From NCBI RefSeq assembly GCF_001292625.1, contig NZ_LAJH01000021.1, positions 124,001-188,000 of the forward strand: a DNA stretch of 64,000 bases, in the 5' to 3' direction. A program made the translations under genes and the position numbers. The stretch is from Shimia sp. SK013. Lineage in GTDB: Bacteria; Pseudomonadota; Alphaproteobacteria; Rhodobacterales; Rhodobacteraceae. Below, piece by piece: positions 8,922 through 17,785 of this stretch; within the stretch, counting starts at the first letter, position 1; every line of letters begins with the position of its first letter. Under the pieces are notes generated by a model, which did no database searches, was not told the DNA's origin, and saw nothing but the letters and a program-made list of their open reading frames with translations.

Positions 8922-11015
8922 GTGAGCACCGCAAAAACCCATTATCGTACCTGCAACATTTGCGAAGCCATGTGCGGGCTTGTCATCACCCATGATGACA
9001 CCGACGTTTTGTCCATCAAAGCTGATCCGGCTGACCCGTTGTCGCGTGGTCATATCTGCCCGAAGGCGACCGGCCTTCAGGATTTCCGCACCGATCCTGA
9101 CCGCATCACGACGCCTTTGAAAAAGGTCGACGGGGAATTTGTGCCAATCAGCTGGGACGAGGCTTATGACTTTGCCGTCGACCGTCTGCAGCTGGTGCAA
9201 GAGGCGCACGGCAAAGACGCGGTGGGCGTCTACCTCGGCAATCCCAACGCGCACAAATTTGGCAATCTGCTGAACCTTCCAACACTGGTGCGCGCGCTGG
9301 GCACACAGAACCGCTATTCCTCCGCCACCGCCGACCAGATTCCGCACCACGTCGCCTCGATCCATATGCTTGGCCACCCGATGTTGATCCCGGTTGCGGA
9401 TATTGCCCGCACCGATTTTCTGATGATCGTTGGCGGCAATCCTCTGGTGTCCAATGGCTCCATGATGACCGCGCCGGGCTTTGGCAAACGTATGGATGAA
9501 CTCAAGGCCCGTGGTGGCCGTGTCATCGTGATCGATCCGCGCCGCACCGAAACCGCCGTCAAAGCGAGCGAGCATCATTTCATCAAACCCGAGACCGACG
9601 CCTATTTGTTGATGGCGATGATTAACGAGATTTTCGCCGCCGATCTTGTCACGCTCGACACGCTTGCCGGCGTGGTGACCGGCCTCGACACCACGCGCCA
9701 TGCCGTGGCGCCATTCACAGCCGACAAAGCCGCCGAAATGACCGGCATTGATGCGGACACGATCCGTGGCCTCGCACGCGATTTCGCGACGTCTAACACT
9801 GGTGCGATTTACTCCCGCATGGGGGCCAGCACGCAGGCGTTTGGCTCGCTTTGCCAATGGGCCACCAACGCGCTCAACATCATCACCGGAAATTTTGACG
9901 CCGAGGGCGGCGCGATGTTCACCACGCCCGCGCTCGATTACGTCGGCATGACCTCCCGCAAAGGCAAAAACCGCAGCTACCCTGAAAAACGCTCCCGCGT
10001 ATCCGGCCAGCCTCTTTACAACGGCGAGTTCCCGATTTCGGTCATGGCCGAGGAAATGGAAACCGCAGGCGAGGGTCAAATTCGCGCCATGGTCACGGTC
10101 GCTGGCAATCCTGTACTGACCGCGCCCAACGGCCAACGCATCGACCGCGCGATGGAGAAGCTCGACTTTATGATGTCGATCGACATCCACATCAACGACA
10201 CCACGCGCCATGCCGATCTGATCTTGCCTGCTACCGTTGCGCTCGAAGAAGTCGTCTACGACATGGTCTTCCACAGCTTTGCAGTGCACAACACCGCGGC
10301 CTACGCGCGTCCCATCTATGACACGCCTAACGGCAACCCGCAGGAGTGGGAGGTCATCGCGACTCTGGCCGCCAAGTTAACCGGCGCCAACAAGATCGGC
10401 CCATCGCCGGAACAGGTGTTGGGTATGATGCTGCCCCAAGGCCACCACGCCGAAACCGTGACCGTGGACGCCATGCTGAATGCGGGCGGCTCCATCGACC
10501 TTGGCCCTCTGGTGCCGAACGTCACCGACCGACTTGAAACTCCCGATGGTAAAATCCATCTCGCCCCGCAGGTCTTCCTTGACGATCTGCCACGTCTTGC
10601 TGATTTCGCAACGCCAACTTCAGAAGACTTCCCGATGGTGATGATCGGTCGTCGTCAGGTGCGCAGCCACAACAGCTGGACCCAAAACAGCCCGCGCCTT
10701 GTCAAAGGCCGCAATCGCTGCACTGTTCAAATCCACCCGACTGACGCCGCGCGTCTGGGGTTAACGGACGCCGCAGATGCGGTGGTCCAAAGCCGCGTCG
10801 GCGAGGTCACCATGCCTGTCGAAGTCACCGAAGACATGGCACCCGGTGTGGTGTCCATTCCGCAAGGTTGGGGGCAGCGTCACGGCAACATCAACGCCGC
10901 AACCAAGACGCAAACTGTGTCGATCAACGATCTTACCGACGACAGCCGGATTGATCCGATTAGTGGCAATGCGGCCTTCAACGGCGTGCCGGTGTCTCTG
11001 CGTCTCGCAGGTTGA
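8922..11015 (+). CDS. Molybdopterin-dependent oxidoreductase, single subunit
   Basis: The 697-residue protein belongs to the DMSO reductase superfamily. The N-terminus has a [4Fe-4S] motif, C11-x2-C14-x3-C18 and C46 (HICPK), followed by bis-MGD binding regions (FLMIVGGNPLVSNGSMM, VIVIDPRRTETA, DLILPATVALEE) and a C-terminal MopB domain (RRQVRSHNSWTQNSPRLVKG). There is no twin-arginine signal, so it should be cytoplasmic. Translation starts at GTG 8922 behind AGAGGAGG. No electron-transfer subunit lies next to it, so substrate and partner are unknown. It follows the amino-acid ABC operon after 142 bp and ends directly against the convergent lipid-kinase-like gene. Confidence 0.9.
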   Translation: MSTAKTHYRTCNICEAMCGLVITHDDTDVLSIKADPADPLSRGHICPKATGLQDFRTDPDRITTPLKKVDGEFVPISWDEAYDFAVDRLQLVQEAHGKDAVGVYLGNPNAHKFGNLLNLPTLVRALGTQNRYSSATADQIPHHVASIHMLGHPMLIPVADIARTDFLMIVGGNPLVSNGSMMTAPGFGKRMDELKARGGRVIVIDPRRTETAVKASEHHFIKPETDAYLLMAMINEIFAADLVTLDTLAGVVTGLDTTRHAVAPFTADKAAEMTGIDADTIRGLARDFATSNTGAIYSRMGASTQAFGSLCQWATNALNIITGNFDAEGGAMFTTPALDYVGMTSRKGKNRSYPEKRSRVSGQPLYNGEFPISVMAEEMETAGEGQIRAMVTVAGNPVLTAPNGQRIDRAMEKLDFMMSIDIHINDTTRHADLILPATVALEEVVYDMVFHSFAVHNTAAYARPIYDTPNGNPQEWEVIATLAAKLTGANKIGPSPEQVLGMMLPQGHHAETVTVDAMLNAGGSIDLGPLVPNVTDRLETPDGKIHLAPQVFLDDLPRLADFATPTSEDFPMVMIGRRQVRSHNSWTQNSPRLVKGRNRCTVQIHPTDAARLGLTDAADAVVQSRVGEVTMPVEVTEDMAPGVVSIPQGWGQRHGNINAATKTQTVSINDLTDDSRIDPISGNAAFNGVPVSLRLAG

Positions 11016-11909
11016 TCACCCTTTGCCCGGCGGCACCAACCGCAGCGCGCCGGGCAGCACATCCACCTCAAACCGGGTGTTGACCATAGGTTCACCATCC
11101 AGATTGATGTGATAGGGCGCCTCGGTTTCGATCACCGCCTTTTCAAATTGTGCGCGGTACATAAATGCCTCTGTCAGGTCATCCTGCTCAAAGAGCGACC
11201 GTAAATCGGGCCGTCTCTCAACCGCACCCGGCGCAGCGAGCATCGCGAAATCAAGCTTTCCATCTGAAACGTCCGCCAAAGGCGTCACGTCAAATCCACC
11301 GCCTGCAAACCGGCTGTTGCCGATGGCCATGATCGTCAGGTCGACTTCGCGGGTCTCGCCGCCGTCCAATGTGACTCTCGCCTTGGTCGGGGCCAACTCT
11401 CCCAACCGCGCTACCCCTGCCAGCGTATAGGCAATCCCACCCAGCCGCCGTTTGATTTCCACATCTGTTGTGGCCGTGATCATCGCGCCATATCCACCGC
11501 TCGCGACATTCACAAAAACGTCTCCGTTGATGCGGCCCAGGTCGATTGATTTGCTTTCCCCCGTGACCGCGCGGCGCAACGCTGCCTCCGGATCGCTGCC
11601 ATCGTCGCCAAAAGCGCGGGCAAAGTCATTCGCTGTGCCAAGCGGAACAAGCCCCATGTCGACAGTATCGCCAAGGTCCATCCGCAGGATTGCGTTGGCG
11701 ACGGCGTTCACCGTGCCATCACCGCCTGCGCCGATTACCCGTGTTGTGCCGCGTTTGATGGCCTGTTTGATCAGTTTGCGGGTCTGCTTGCCGGACCACG
11801 GCACCCAGACATCAAGTTCGAGTTCCAATTGTAGCTTCTTCACAATGGTGCGGATGTCGGATCGCACAGCAGATTTTCGGTTTAACAACAGCAGAGGCTT
11901 CGCACACAT
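11016..11909 (-). CDS. Diacylglycerol kinase-like protein (YegS/DagK family)
   Basis: About 297 residues from the ATG at 11909 (longer in-frame starts exist upstream but give a non-conserved leader). The kinase fold is marked by LLLLNRKSAV, the nucleotide-binding GAGGDGTVNAV and LGLVPLGTANDFAR-like sequence (LVPLGTANDFARAFG). The C-terminal beta-sandwich has DGKLDFAMLA and HINLDGEPM. Such enzymes phosphorylate diacylglycerol or related lipids at the inner membrane. Convergent with the oxidoreductase gene, with stop codons abutting. Lipid substrate not determined. Confidence 0.85.
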   Translation of the reverse strand: MCAKPLLLLNRKSAVRSDIRTIVKKLQLELELDVWVPWSGKQTRKLIKQAIKRGTTRVIGAGGDGTVNAVANAILRMDLGDTVDMGLVPLGTANDFARAFGDDGSDPEAALRRAVTGESKSIDLGRINGDVFVNVASGGYGAMITATTDVEIKRRLGGIAYTLAGVARLGELAPTKARVTLDGGETREVDLTIMAIGNSRFAGGGFDVTPLADVSDGKLDFAMLAAPGAVERRPDLRSLFEQDDLTEAFMYRAQFEKAVIETEAPYHINLDGEPMVNTRFEVDVLPGALRLVPPGKG

Positions 11910-12064
11910 CGGTTCAAATCCATTTTTGGGGCGGAATACGACGCCAGCATGCGCGCCACAGGCGCACCTACGCAATACCGACGTGATACAGTCGCGATGC
12001 CGACCTCTCATTTACGCGCCTTGCCAGCACTGATATGCGTGACGCAAAGTCCAAGGAGTCCCCC

Positions 12065-12661
12065 ATGTCCAACGCCCTGATTGTCATAGATGTCCAAAAT
12101 GATTTCTGCCCCGCTGGCGCACTTGCCGTGCCAGAAGGTGACCTGATTGTACCCGGCATCAACGCCCTGATGGCGGGCTTTGACGTGGTGGTTCTTACGC
12201 AGGATTGGCACCCCGCCGGCCACTCTTCTTTTGCCTCCAGCCATGACGGCAAAGCGCCTTATGACATGATTGATATGCCCTACGGTCCTCAGGTTCTCTG
12301 GCCTGACCACTGCGTGCAAGGCAGCACAGGGTCCGCGTTTCACAAAGACCTCAATGTGACCCGGCCTGATCTGGTGATCCGCAAGGGTATGAATCCGGCC
12401 ATCGACAGCTATTCTGCCTTCTTTGAGAATGATCAAACCACTCCGACAGGGCTCGAAGGTTACCTGCGCACACGAGGCGTTACCGACGTGACGTTGGTGG
12501 GGCTAGCCACCGATTTTTGCGTGAATTTCTCGGCAGTTGACGCGGCAAAGCTTGGTTTTGACGTGACCGTGAAGCAGGCCCTTTGCCGCGCCATTGATTT
12601 GGAAGGCTCACTAGACGCCGCGCGCGCCGGCATGCGCGCCGCCGGTGTCACGCTGGCTTGA
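12065..12661 (+). CDS. pncA: Nicotinamidase PncA
   Basis: A 198-residue cysteine hydrolase that converts nicotinamide to nicotinate for NAD salvage. The catalytic triad is visible as D9 (VIDVQNDF), K107 (VIRKGMN) and C152 (ATDFCVNF). Metal ligands are D47, H49 and H53 (QDWHPAGH). The start at 12065 follows AAGGAG and places D9 at the usual distance from the N-terminus. The next enzyme of the pathway, nicotinate phosphoribosyltransferase, is encoded 2.4 kb downstream on the same strand, with a histidine kinase gene in between. Confidence 0.95.
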   Translation: MSNALIVIDVQNDFCPAGALAVPEGDLIVPGINALMAGFDVVVLTQDWHPAGHSSFASSHDGKAPYDMIDMPYGPQVLWPDHCVQGSTGSAFHKDLNVTRPDLVIRKGMNPAIDSYSAFFENDQTTPTGLEGYLRTRGVTDVTLVGLATDFCVNFSAVDAAKLGFDVTVKQALCRAIDLEGSLDAARAGMRAAGVTLA

Positions 12662-12742
12662 TCCAGAATTCGTTAACGCATTGGCGGTTTTTTAAGTCTT
12701 TTTTGGCATTGAGTTAGAAACACCTTCGGAGATCTCCCGCCA

Positions 12743-14998
12743 ATGGCTTCCGCAATTCAGGATTTAGAAAAAGCTCTCGCAGAGTTTGACTTCCGGCACA
12801 CGCCGGAAGGCAAGCTGATGCGCTTTCGAGGCGAAAGGCTGAAACGCTTTTATGCGCGGGCGGCCCTGCTCGCGATTGGCGCAGTGATGCTGGCCGTTTT
12901 TGTTGATCCCATTATTGGTCTGTATGCGCTCCTGATCTACGCAGCGGGTGACGGAATAGAAAGCCTGTTTCTCAGAAAGGTGCCGCGCCTGATCAAGGGC
13001 GGTATGACCGTGCAGCGCGCGGCCGATCTGGCGTTTTACGCCTCCGTTATTCAGACGCTTTGCCTCGTTATCTTCATCTACATTACGTGGAAAAACGTCC
13101 CGCGAGAATCTGCCGTTATTTTATGTTTGTCCTTGATCGGTGGCAGTACGGTGAACGCAATTGCTGCGATGTCGCTCAATCGTGCGATCGCCATTATGCG
13201 CATGTCGATTTTTGCTGTGGCCATCTGCGTCCTGACCTTTCTGGAATACGTCCGCTACGCCGATTTCCCGGACTATATGTACCTCAATTATTTTGGCGCG
13301 GTGATGCTGTGCTATCTCATTTTGCCGTTTGTGGCTCACGTCAAACGGGAGCGCGGCAAAGAAGACACCAGACAACGCCGTGTGTTGGTGCAAAGCCTCG
13401 CCCTTGCGAAAGCAAATGAATCGCTTTTTGCCAAACAAAAAGAAACCCGCCGGCTGGCGCTTGTGGCGCAGCGGGCGTTTGACGCGATTTGCCTTGTCGA
13501 CACCAAGGGCAGGGTGGTTTGGGCCAATGAGGCTTTCGCGACCCTGACTGGCTATTCCATGTCTCAAGCCCTTGGGCGAATCTCAAGCGAGCTTTTCGGT
13601 AAATCCGGCGCCGAAAGCGAGTCGACACAGGTCCTCAATCAGGCAATTTCCGAAGGTGCCACTGGTCAAATCGTGAACAGCTTTATTGCTCAGGACGGAT
13701 CGGAAAAATGGCTGGAAACCAGCTACGGACCCGTCTTCGACGAAAGTGGAAACCTGGAACTGATGTTCGTCATCGACCGGGATATGACAGACACAATTCG
13801 TCGTGAAACCGAGCTGGACGAGGCGCGCTTGCTCGCCGAGCAAGGCGAACATGCCAAGTCTTCTTTCCTGGCCACGATGAGCCATGAAATCCGCACGCCT
13901 ATGAATGGTATTATCGGCATGTCTGACTTGCTGACCAAGTCGGCGTTGTCCCCAAATGACCGGCTCTATGCAGATACGATCCGCAACTCGGGCGAAGCTC
14001 TGTTGACGATCATCAACGACATTCTGGATTTTTCTAAACTCAACGATGGCCATTTGACGATCAAGCCTATCACTTTTGCGCTGCAGCCTTGTTTGGACGA
14101 GGTGATGAACCTGATGCGACCACAGGCCAAAGCCAAGAGTCTGGATCTAACGTTGGACATGGATCCTGATTTGCCACCCGCCGTAGTCGGTGACGACGGT
14201 CGTTTGCGGCAAGTGCTGATCAATGTGGTTGGAAACGCTATCAAATTTACGGATCATGGATCCGTTGCCGTGCGCGTTGCTGGCCGCGTTGACGGGCGCG
14301 CACTTTGCCTCACGCTTGACGTGCAGGATTCCGGCATTGGCATCCCACCGGATCAGTTGGAACATATCTTTGAACGCTTCGCCCAAGCCGACACCGCCAA
14401 TACACGCCGGTTTGGCGGAACGGGTCTCGGTTTGTCAATTTCCCGCCGTCTTGCTCGGTTGATGAGCGGCGATATCACGGTGCACAGCGAACGTGGACAC
14501 GGAGCGACATTCCGCATTACGATTGGCCTTGGCATCGCATCTTCCGGTGTTGTCAGCGCGACGGATGCCGCAAACGCCTCCGATTTTTCGACACTCGAAG
14601 GCGTTCACATTCTGTTGGCAGAAGATAACCGTACCAACCAGCTGGTGATCGAAAAATTCATGCAAGATACACGTGTGGATCTGACCATCGTCAACAATGG
14701 ACAGGAGGCCGTAGACCACTTGGCCCAAAATACGCCCGACATCGTTCTGATGGACATGTCTATGCCCGTCATGGACGGCCTAGAAGCCACCCGCGTCATT
14801 CGCGCTGGCTCCGGTCCGCAGCCGGTGATCATTGCGCTGACAGCAAACGCTTTTGCCTCTGATCGGGAAACCTGCCTGGATGCTGGCATGAACGGGTTCC
14901 TCAGCAAGCCGGTCCGCCGCAACCAATTGTTGCGAGAACTGACGCGGGCCAAAGCTCTGGCCTCCTCACATGATCCGGAGGACATCAAAGCTGGTTAA
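12743..14998 (+). CDS. Membrane-bound hybrid histidine kinase (PAS, HisKA, HATPase, REC)
   Basis: A 751-residue sensor kinase. Residues about 40-200 contain several hydrophobic segments, then a PAS domain (about 240-350; VAQRAFDAICLVDTKGRVVW), the dimerisation/phosphoacceptor region with H381 (ATMSHEIRTPMNG), an HATPase domain with N498 region (NVVGNAIKFTD) and GGTGLGLSISRRL, and a C-terminal receiver with D671 (VLMDMSMPVMDG) and the switch Lys in FLSKPV. There is no separate response regulator nearby, so output must go through another phosphotransfer protein. It sits between pncA and pncB; a role in sensing NAD precursors is only a speculation from location. Confidence 0.93.
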   Translation: MASAIQDLEKALAEFDFRHTPEGKLMRFRGERLKRFYARAALLAIGAVMLAVFVDPIIGLYALLIYAAGDGIESLFLRKVPRLIKGGMTVQRAADLAFYASVIQTLCLVIFIYITWKNVPRESAVILCLSLIGGSTVNAIAAMSLNRAIAIMRMSIFAVAICVLTFLEYVRYADFPDYMYLNYFGAVMLCYLILPFVAHVKRERGKEDTRQRRVLVQSLALAKANESLFAKQKETRRLALVAQRAFDAICLVDTKGRVVWANEAFATLTGYSMSQALGRISSELFGKSGAESESTQVLNQAISEGATGQIVNSFIAQDGSEKWLETSYGPVFDESGNLELMFVIDRDMTDTIRRETELDEARLLAEQGEHAKSSFLATMSHEIRTPMNGIIGMSDLLTKSALSPNDRLYADTIRNSGEALLTIINDILDFSKLNDGHLTIKPITFALQPCLDEVMNLMRPQAKAKSLDLTLDMDPDLPPAVVGDDGRLRQVLINVVGNAIKFTDHGSVAVRVAGRVDGRALCLTLDVQDSGIGIPPDQLEHIFERFAQADTANTRRFGGTGLGLSISRRLARLMSGDITVHSERGHGATFRITIGLGIASSGVVSATDAANASDFSTLEGVHILLAEDNRTNQLVIEKFMQDTRVDLTIVNNGQEAVDHLAQNTPDIVLMDMSMPVMDGLEATRVIRAGSGPQPVIIALTANAFASDRETCLDAGMNGFLSKPVRRNQLLRELTRAKALASSHDPEDIKAG

Positions 14999-15065
14999 AA
15001 GGGTTGGAGCGCTCGCCAATACTGGGTATCAACGTCCGAACTTCGATTTAAAGGCCCTTTGAGAC

Positions 15066-16358
15066 ATGTCTGACATCGCAACACGCGTCTGGAATCACAA
15101 ATGGAAGATCGACCCGATCGTCCGCTCGCTGATCGATAATGACTTCTATAAGCTGCTGATGTGTCAGTCGATTTTCCGCAATCGCCCGGATGCCCATGTC
15201 ACCTTCAGCCTGATCAATCGCTCCCAACATATTCACCTTGCTGACTTGATCGACGAAGGCGAGTTGCGCGAACAGTTAGACCACATCAAATCACTGTCTC
15301 TAACCCGTGGTGAAAGTACATTTCTGCGCGGCAACACGTTTTATGGCAAGCGTCAGATGTTCCGCTCCGACTTTATGGAGTGGTTCGAAAATATGCGTCT
15401 GCCGGACTATCACCTTGAGAAACGTGACGGCCAGTATGAGCTGACATTTGAAGGCAAATGGCACGAGGTTATGCTTTGGGAAATCCCGGCGCTTGCGGTG
15501 TTGATGGAACTGCGCGGGCGTGCCGTCTTGCACGACATGCGCAAGTTTGAGCTGCAGGTTCTTTATGCGCGCGCGATGACCAAGATTTGGGAAAAAGTTG
15601 ACGTTCTGAATAAGCTTCCAGACCTGCGCATTGCCGATTTCGGTACGCGCCGCCGCCACTCCTATCTCTGGCAGGACTGGTGTGTGCAGGCGATGGTCGA
15701 AGGCTTGGGTGACAAGTTTGTTGGCACCTCCAACTGTCTGATTGCAATGAAACGCGACCTTGAGGCCATCGGCACCAATGCGCATGAACTGCCGATGGTG
15801 TTCTCAGCCCTTGCCAAAGATGACGATGCGCTTTTGCAGGCGCCCTATCAGGTTCTGGCCGACTGGCACGAAGAGCACGAAGGCAACCTGCGTATCATCC
15901 TGCCTGACACTTACGGAACCAAAGGGTTTCTTGACGGCGCGCCGGATTGGCTGGCTGGCTGGACCGGTATCCGCATCGACAGCGGCGATCCGGCTGGTGG
16001 CGCCGAAACGGCCATCCGCTGGTGGAAAGATCGTGGCGAAGACCCAACCAAAAAGCTCATCATCTTTTCGGATGGATTGGACACAGATAAAATCGCCGAA
16101 TTGCACACGCAATTTGCGGGTCGCGCGCGCATCTCGTTTGGGTGGGGCACGCTGTTGACCAATGATTTCCGTGGCCTATCGCCAGACGACGGCCTCGCGC
16201 CATTCTCGATGGTTTGCAAGGCCGTGAGTGCCAATGGCAAACCTACGGTCAAGCTGTCGGACAACCCGAACAAGGCTATGGGTCCAGCGTCCGAGATCGA
16301 GCGATACAAGCGTGTTTTTGGCGTCGGACAACAGGAAAAGATGGACGTGATAGTGTGA
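15066..16358 (+). CDS. pncB: Nicotinate phosphoribosyltransferase PncB
   Basis: This 430-residue enzyme makes nicotinate mononucleotide from nicotinate and PRPP (with ATP), the committed step of the Preiss-Handler pathway. Recognisable PncB features are the N-terminal LIDNDFYKLLMCQSIF, the central DFGTRRRHS motif containing the active-site His that is phosphorylated in the family, GTSNCLIAMK, and the phosphoribosyl site TGIRIDSGDP with FSDGLD. Length is normal for the proteobacterial type. It ends 3 bp from the convergent hydrolase gene. Works with PncA encoded upstream. Confidence 0.96.
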   Translation: MSDIATRVWNHKWKIDPIVRSLIDNDFYKLLMCQSIFRNRPDAHVTFSLINRSQHIHLADLIDEGELREQLDHIKSLSLTRGESTFLRGNTFYGKRQMFRSDFMEWFENMRLPDYHLEKRDGQYELTFEGKWHEVMLWEIPALAVLMELRGRAVLHDMRKFELQVLYARAMTKIWEKVDVLNKLPDLRIADFGTRRRHSYLWQDWCVQAMVEGLGDKFVGTSNCLIAMKRDLEAIGTNAHELPMVFSALAKDDDALLQAPYQVLADWHEEHEGNLRIILPDTYGTKGFLDGAPDWLAGWTGIRIDSGDPAGGAETAIRWWKDRGEDPTKKLIIFSDGLDTDKIAELHTQFAGRARISFGWGTLLTNDFRGLSPDDGLAPFSMVCKAVSANGKPTVKLSDNPNKAMGPASEIERYKRVFGVGQQEKMDVIV

Positions 16359-16361
16359 CCG

Positions 16362-17255
16362 CTATTCCGCTGCTGTTGCCAGCGGATGGTCTGTGTCCGT
16401 AACGAATCCGACAATCGATGAGATCACGGCGTTATCCCGTAAAATCCGCACGTGTCCTAACCCTTCGGTCACGCAAAGCTCTGCTTCAGGCCAAGCGTCC
16501 GCGATGCGCTCAACACTTTCCAAGGTCACACGCTTGTCTTCGCGGTCCTGAAAGATCAGCGCCGGTGCTGTCATAAATGGCGCCATCGCCGCCACATGCA
16601 GGTCCTCAAACGTTTCGCCATGGCGCGCTTCGATCATCGCTTGAGCGCGACCCAAAACCCGGTCCGTGGCCCATAAAGCCCGCCCCATTTGGGCCAGAAA
16701 ATCACCAGCGTAATTCGGCGGCGCGATCAGCGCCAAACGTCCCAGCGGACTGCCGCGATAGGCCGCTGCAGCCACGGCCACTGTACCCAAAGAATGCGCG
16801 ATGGTGCCTGCAAAGGGACCGAACTCTGCCTCAACCTGCTGTAAAACGCGCAAAAATTCCGGAATAGCCGCACGACTGTCCTCCGCTGCGCCATGTCCTG
16901 GCATGTCTAAGGACAGCACGTGAAATCCGGCGTCCGTCAGCGGGCCGACAAATCCGGCCATTTGATCTGCCGTGCCGCCATGGCCGTGCACAAGGCAAAT
17001 GGTCGGCGCGTTTGGATTAATCCGACCTACATAAACCGGAAACGCGGCTCCCTCTGCTGACTTGCGCCACTGCACGTCAAATGCAGGCGCGACAAACCGC
17101 TTCGACGGTCTCTGGGCTTTGCGCTGCGGACTGGCAAACAGCCGTGCTAAAAGCCGAGCGGCACGGGTCGGCGCAACACGCGACAACGTCGCCATCTGTA
17201 CTCCTAGCGCCGCCAGCGTCGCCAATTGCCGCAGTTTTTGAGCAGCCTTTGTCAT
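16362..17255 (-). CDS. Alpha/beta hydrolase
   Basis: A 297-residue alpha/beta hydrolase. The oxyanion segment is LVHGHGGTADQM, the nucleophile elbow is AHSLGTV (Ser), the acidic residue probably lies in FQDREDKRV and the catalytic His in EGLGHVRIL. An N-terminal basic/hydrophobic stretch of about 60 residues precedes the fold; it has no clear signal cleavage site. It is divergent from an HxlR regulator, with two matching operator-like repeats in between, so its expression is probably controlled by that protein. Substrate unknown. Confidence 0.85.
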   Translation of the reverse strand: MTKAAQKLRQLATLAALGVQMATLSRVAPTRAARLLARLFASPQRKAQRPSKRFVAPAFDVQWRKSAEGAAFPVYVGRINPNAPTICLVHGHGGTADQMAGFVGPLTDAGFHVLSLDMPGHGAAEDSRAAIPEFLRVLQQVEAEFGPFAGTIAHSLGTVAVAAAAYRGSPLGRLALIAPPNYAGDFLAQMGRALWATDRVLGRAQAMIEARHGETFEDLHVAAMAPFMTAPALIFQDREDKRVTLESVERIADAWPEAELCVTEGLGHVRILRDNAVISSIVGFVTDTDHPLATAAE

Positions 17256-17264
17256 GTCATCCTC

Positions 17265-17293
17265 CGAGTCAGTTCCATAATTGAACTGACTCG
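17265..17293. promoter_or_regulatory. Inverted repeat, probable HxlR operator 1
   Basis: Perfect 11-bp arms CGAGTCAGTTC (17265-17275) and GAACTGACTCG (17283-17293) around a 7-base spacer, directly upstream of the hydrolase start codon at 17255. Its core AGTTC-N7-GAACT recurs in the second site. Confidence 0.75.
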
Positions 17294-17299
17294 ACTATA

Positions 17300-17316
17300 A
17301 GTTCCTATTTGGAACT
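17300..17316. promoter_or_regulatory. Inverted repeat, probable HxlR operator 2
   Basis: AGTTCC TATTT GGAACT gives the same AGTTC-N7-GAACT core as operator 1, centred 29 bp away. It lies immediately before the HxlR start at 17327, which argues against a start further upstream at a TTG (17309) and suggests autoregulation. Confidence 0.7.
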
Positions 17317-17326
17317 GAGTCAAGAC

Positions 17327-17785
17327 ATGCTAAGAACCCCTATGAAATGGAACGACCTCTCAGAAGAAGCTTGCCCCGTCGCCCGTGCCATGTCGGTGAT
17401 CGGCGATCGATGGACCCTATTGATCCTGCGGGATTGCCTGTTTGGCTTTCGCCGTTTTGACGACATTCAACGTCGCCTGGGCATCACGCGCCACGTGCTC
17501 GCCGAGCGCTTGAAAAAACTCGAAACTGCTGGCCTGCTGGACCGCCGCCCCTATCAGGAGCGACCGGTGCGCCACGAGTACGTGCCCACTCAAGCTGCGA
17601 AAGATTTCATTCCGGTGATGCAGGTCATGATCGGCTGGGCCAATGATCATCTCGCGGTGAACAAGCCCTCGCCCTACAAAACGCTGATGCGCGACACGCG
17701 CGAACCTATCGCGCCAAAAGTCATCGACGCCAACACCGGCACAGAGATCACGTCAAAGACGATCTGGGTCGAAGAAAACGACTAA
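17327..17785 (+). CDS. HxlR-family transcriptional regulator
   Basis: A small winged-helix regulator of about 152 residues. The family signature is clear: CPVARAMSVIGDRWTLLILRDC, then FDDIQRRLGITRHVLAERLKKLETAGLLDRR and a beta-wing YQERPVRHEYVPT. The conserved Cys just before PVARA is the redox- or electrophile-sensing position in some relatives (YodB, HypR). ATG codons at 17327 and 17342 are both possible starts. Two matching inverted repeats lie between this gene and the divergent hydrolase gene. The stop codon overlaps that of the convergent kinase gene. Confidence 0.9.
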   Translation: MLRTPMKWNDLSEEACPVARAMSVIGDRWTLLILRDCLFGFRRFDDIQRRLGITRHVLAERLKKLETAGLLDRRPYQERPVRHEYVPTQAAKDFIPVMQVMIGWANDHLAVNKPSPYKTLMRDTREPIAPKVIDANTGTEITSKTIWVEEND

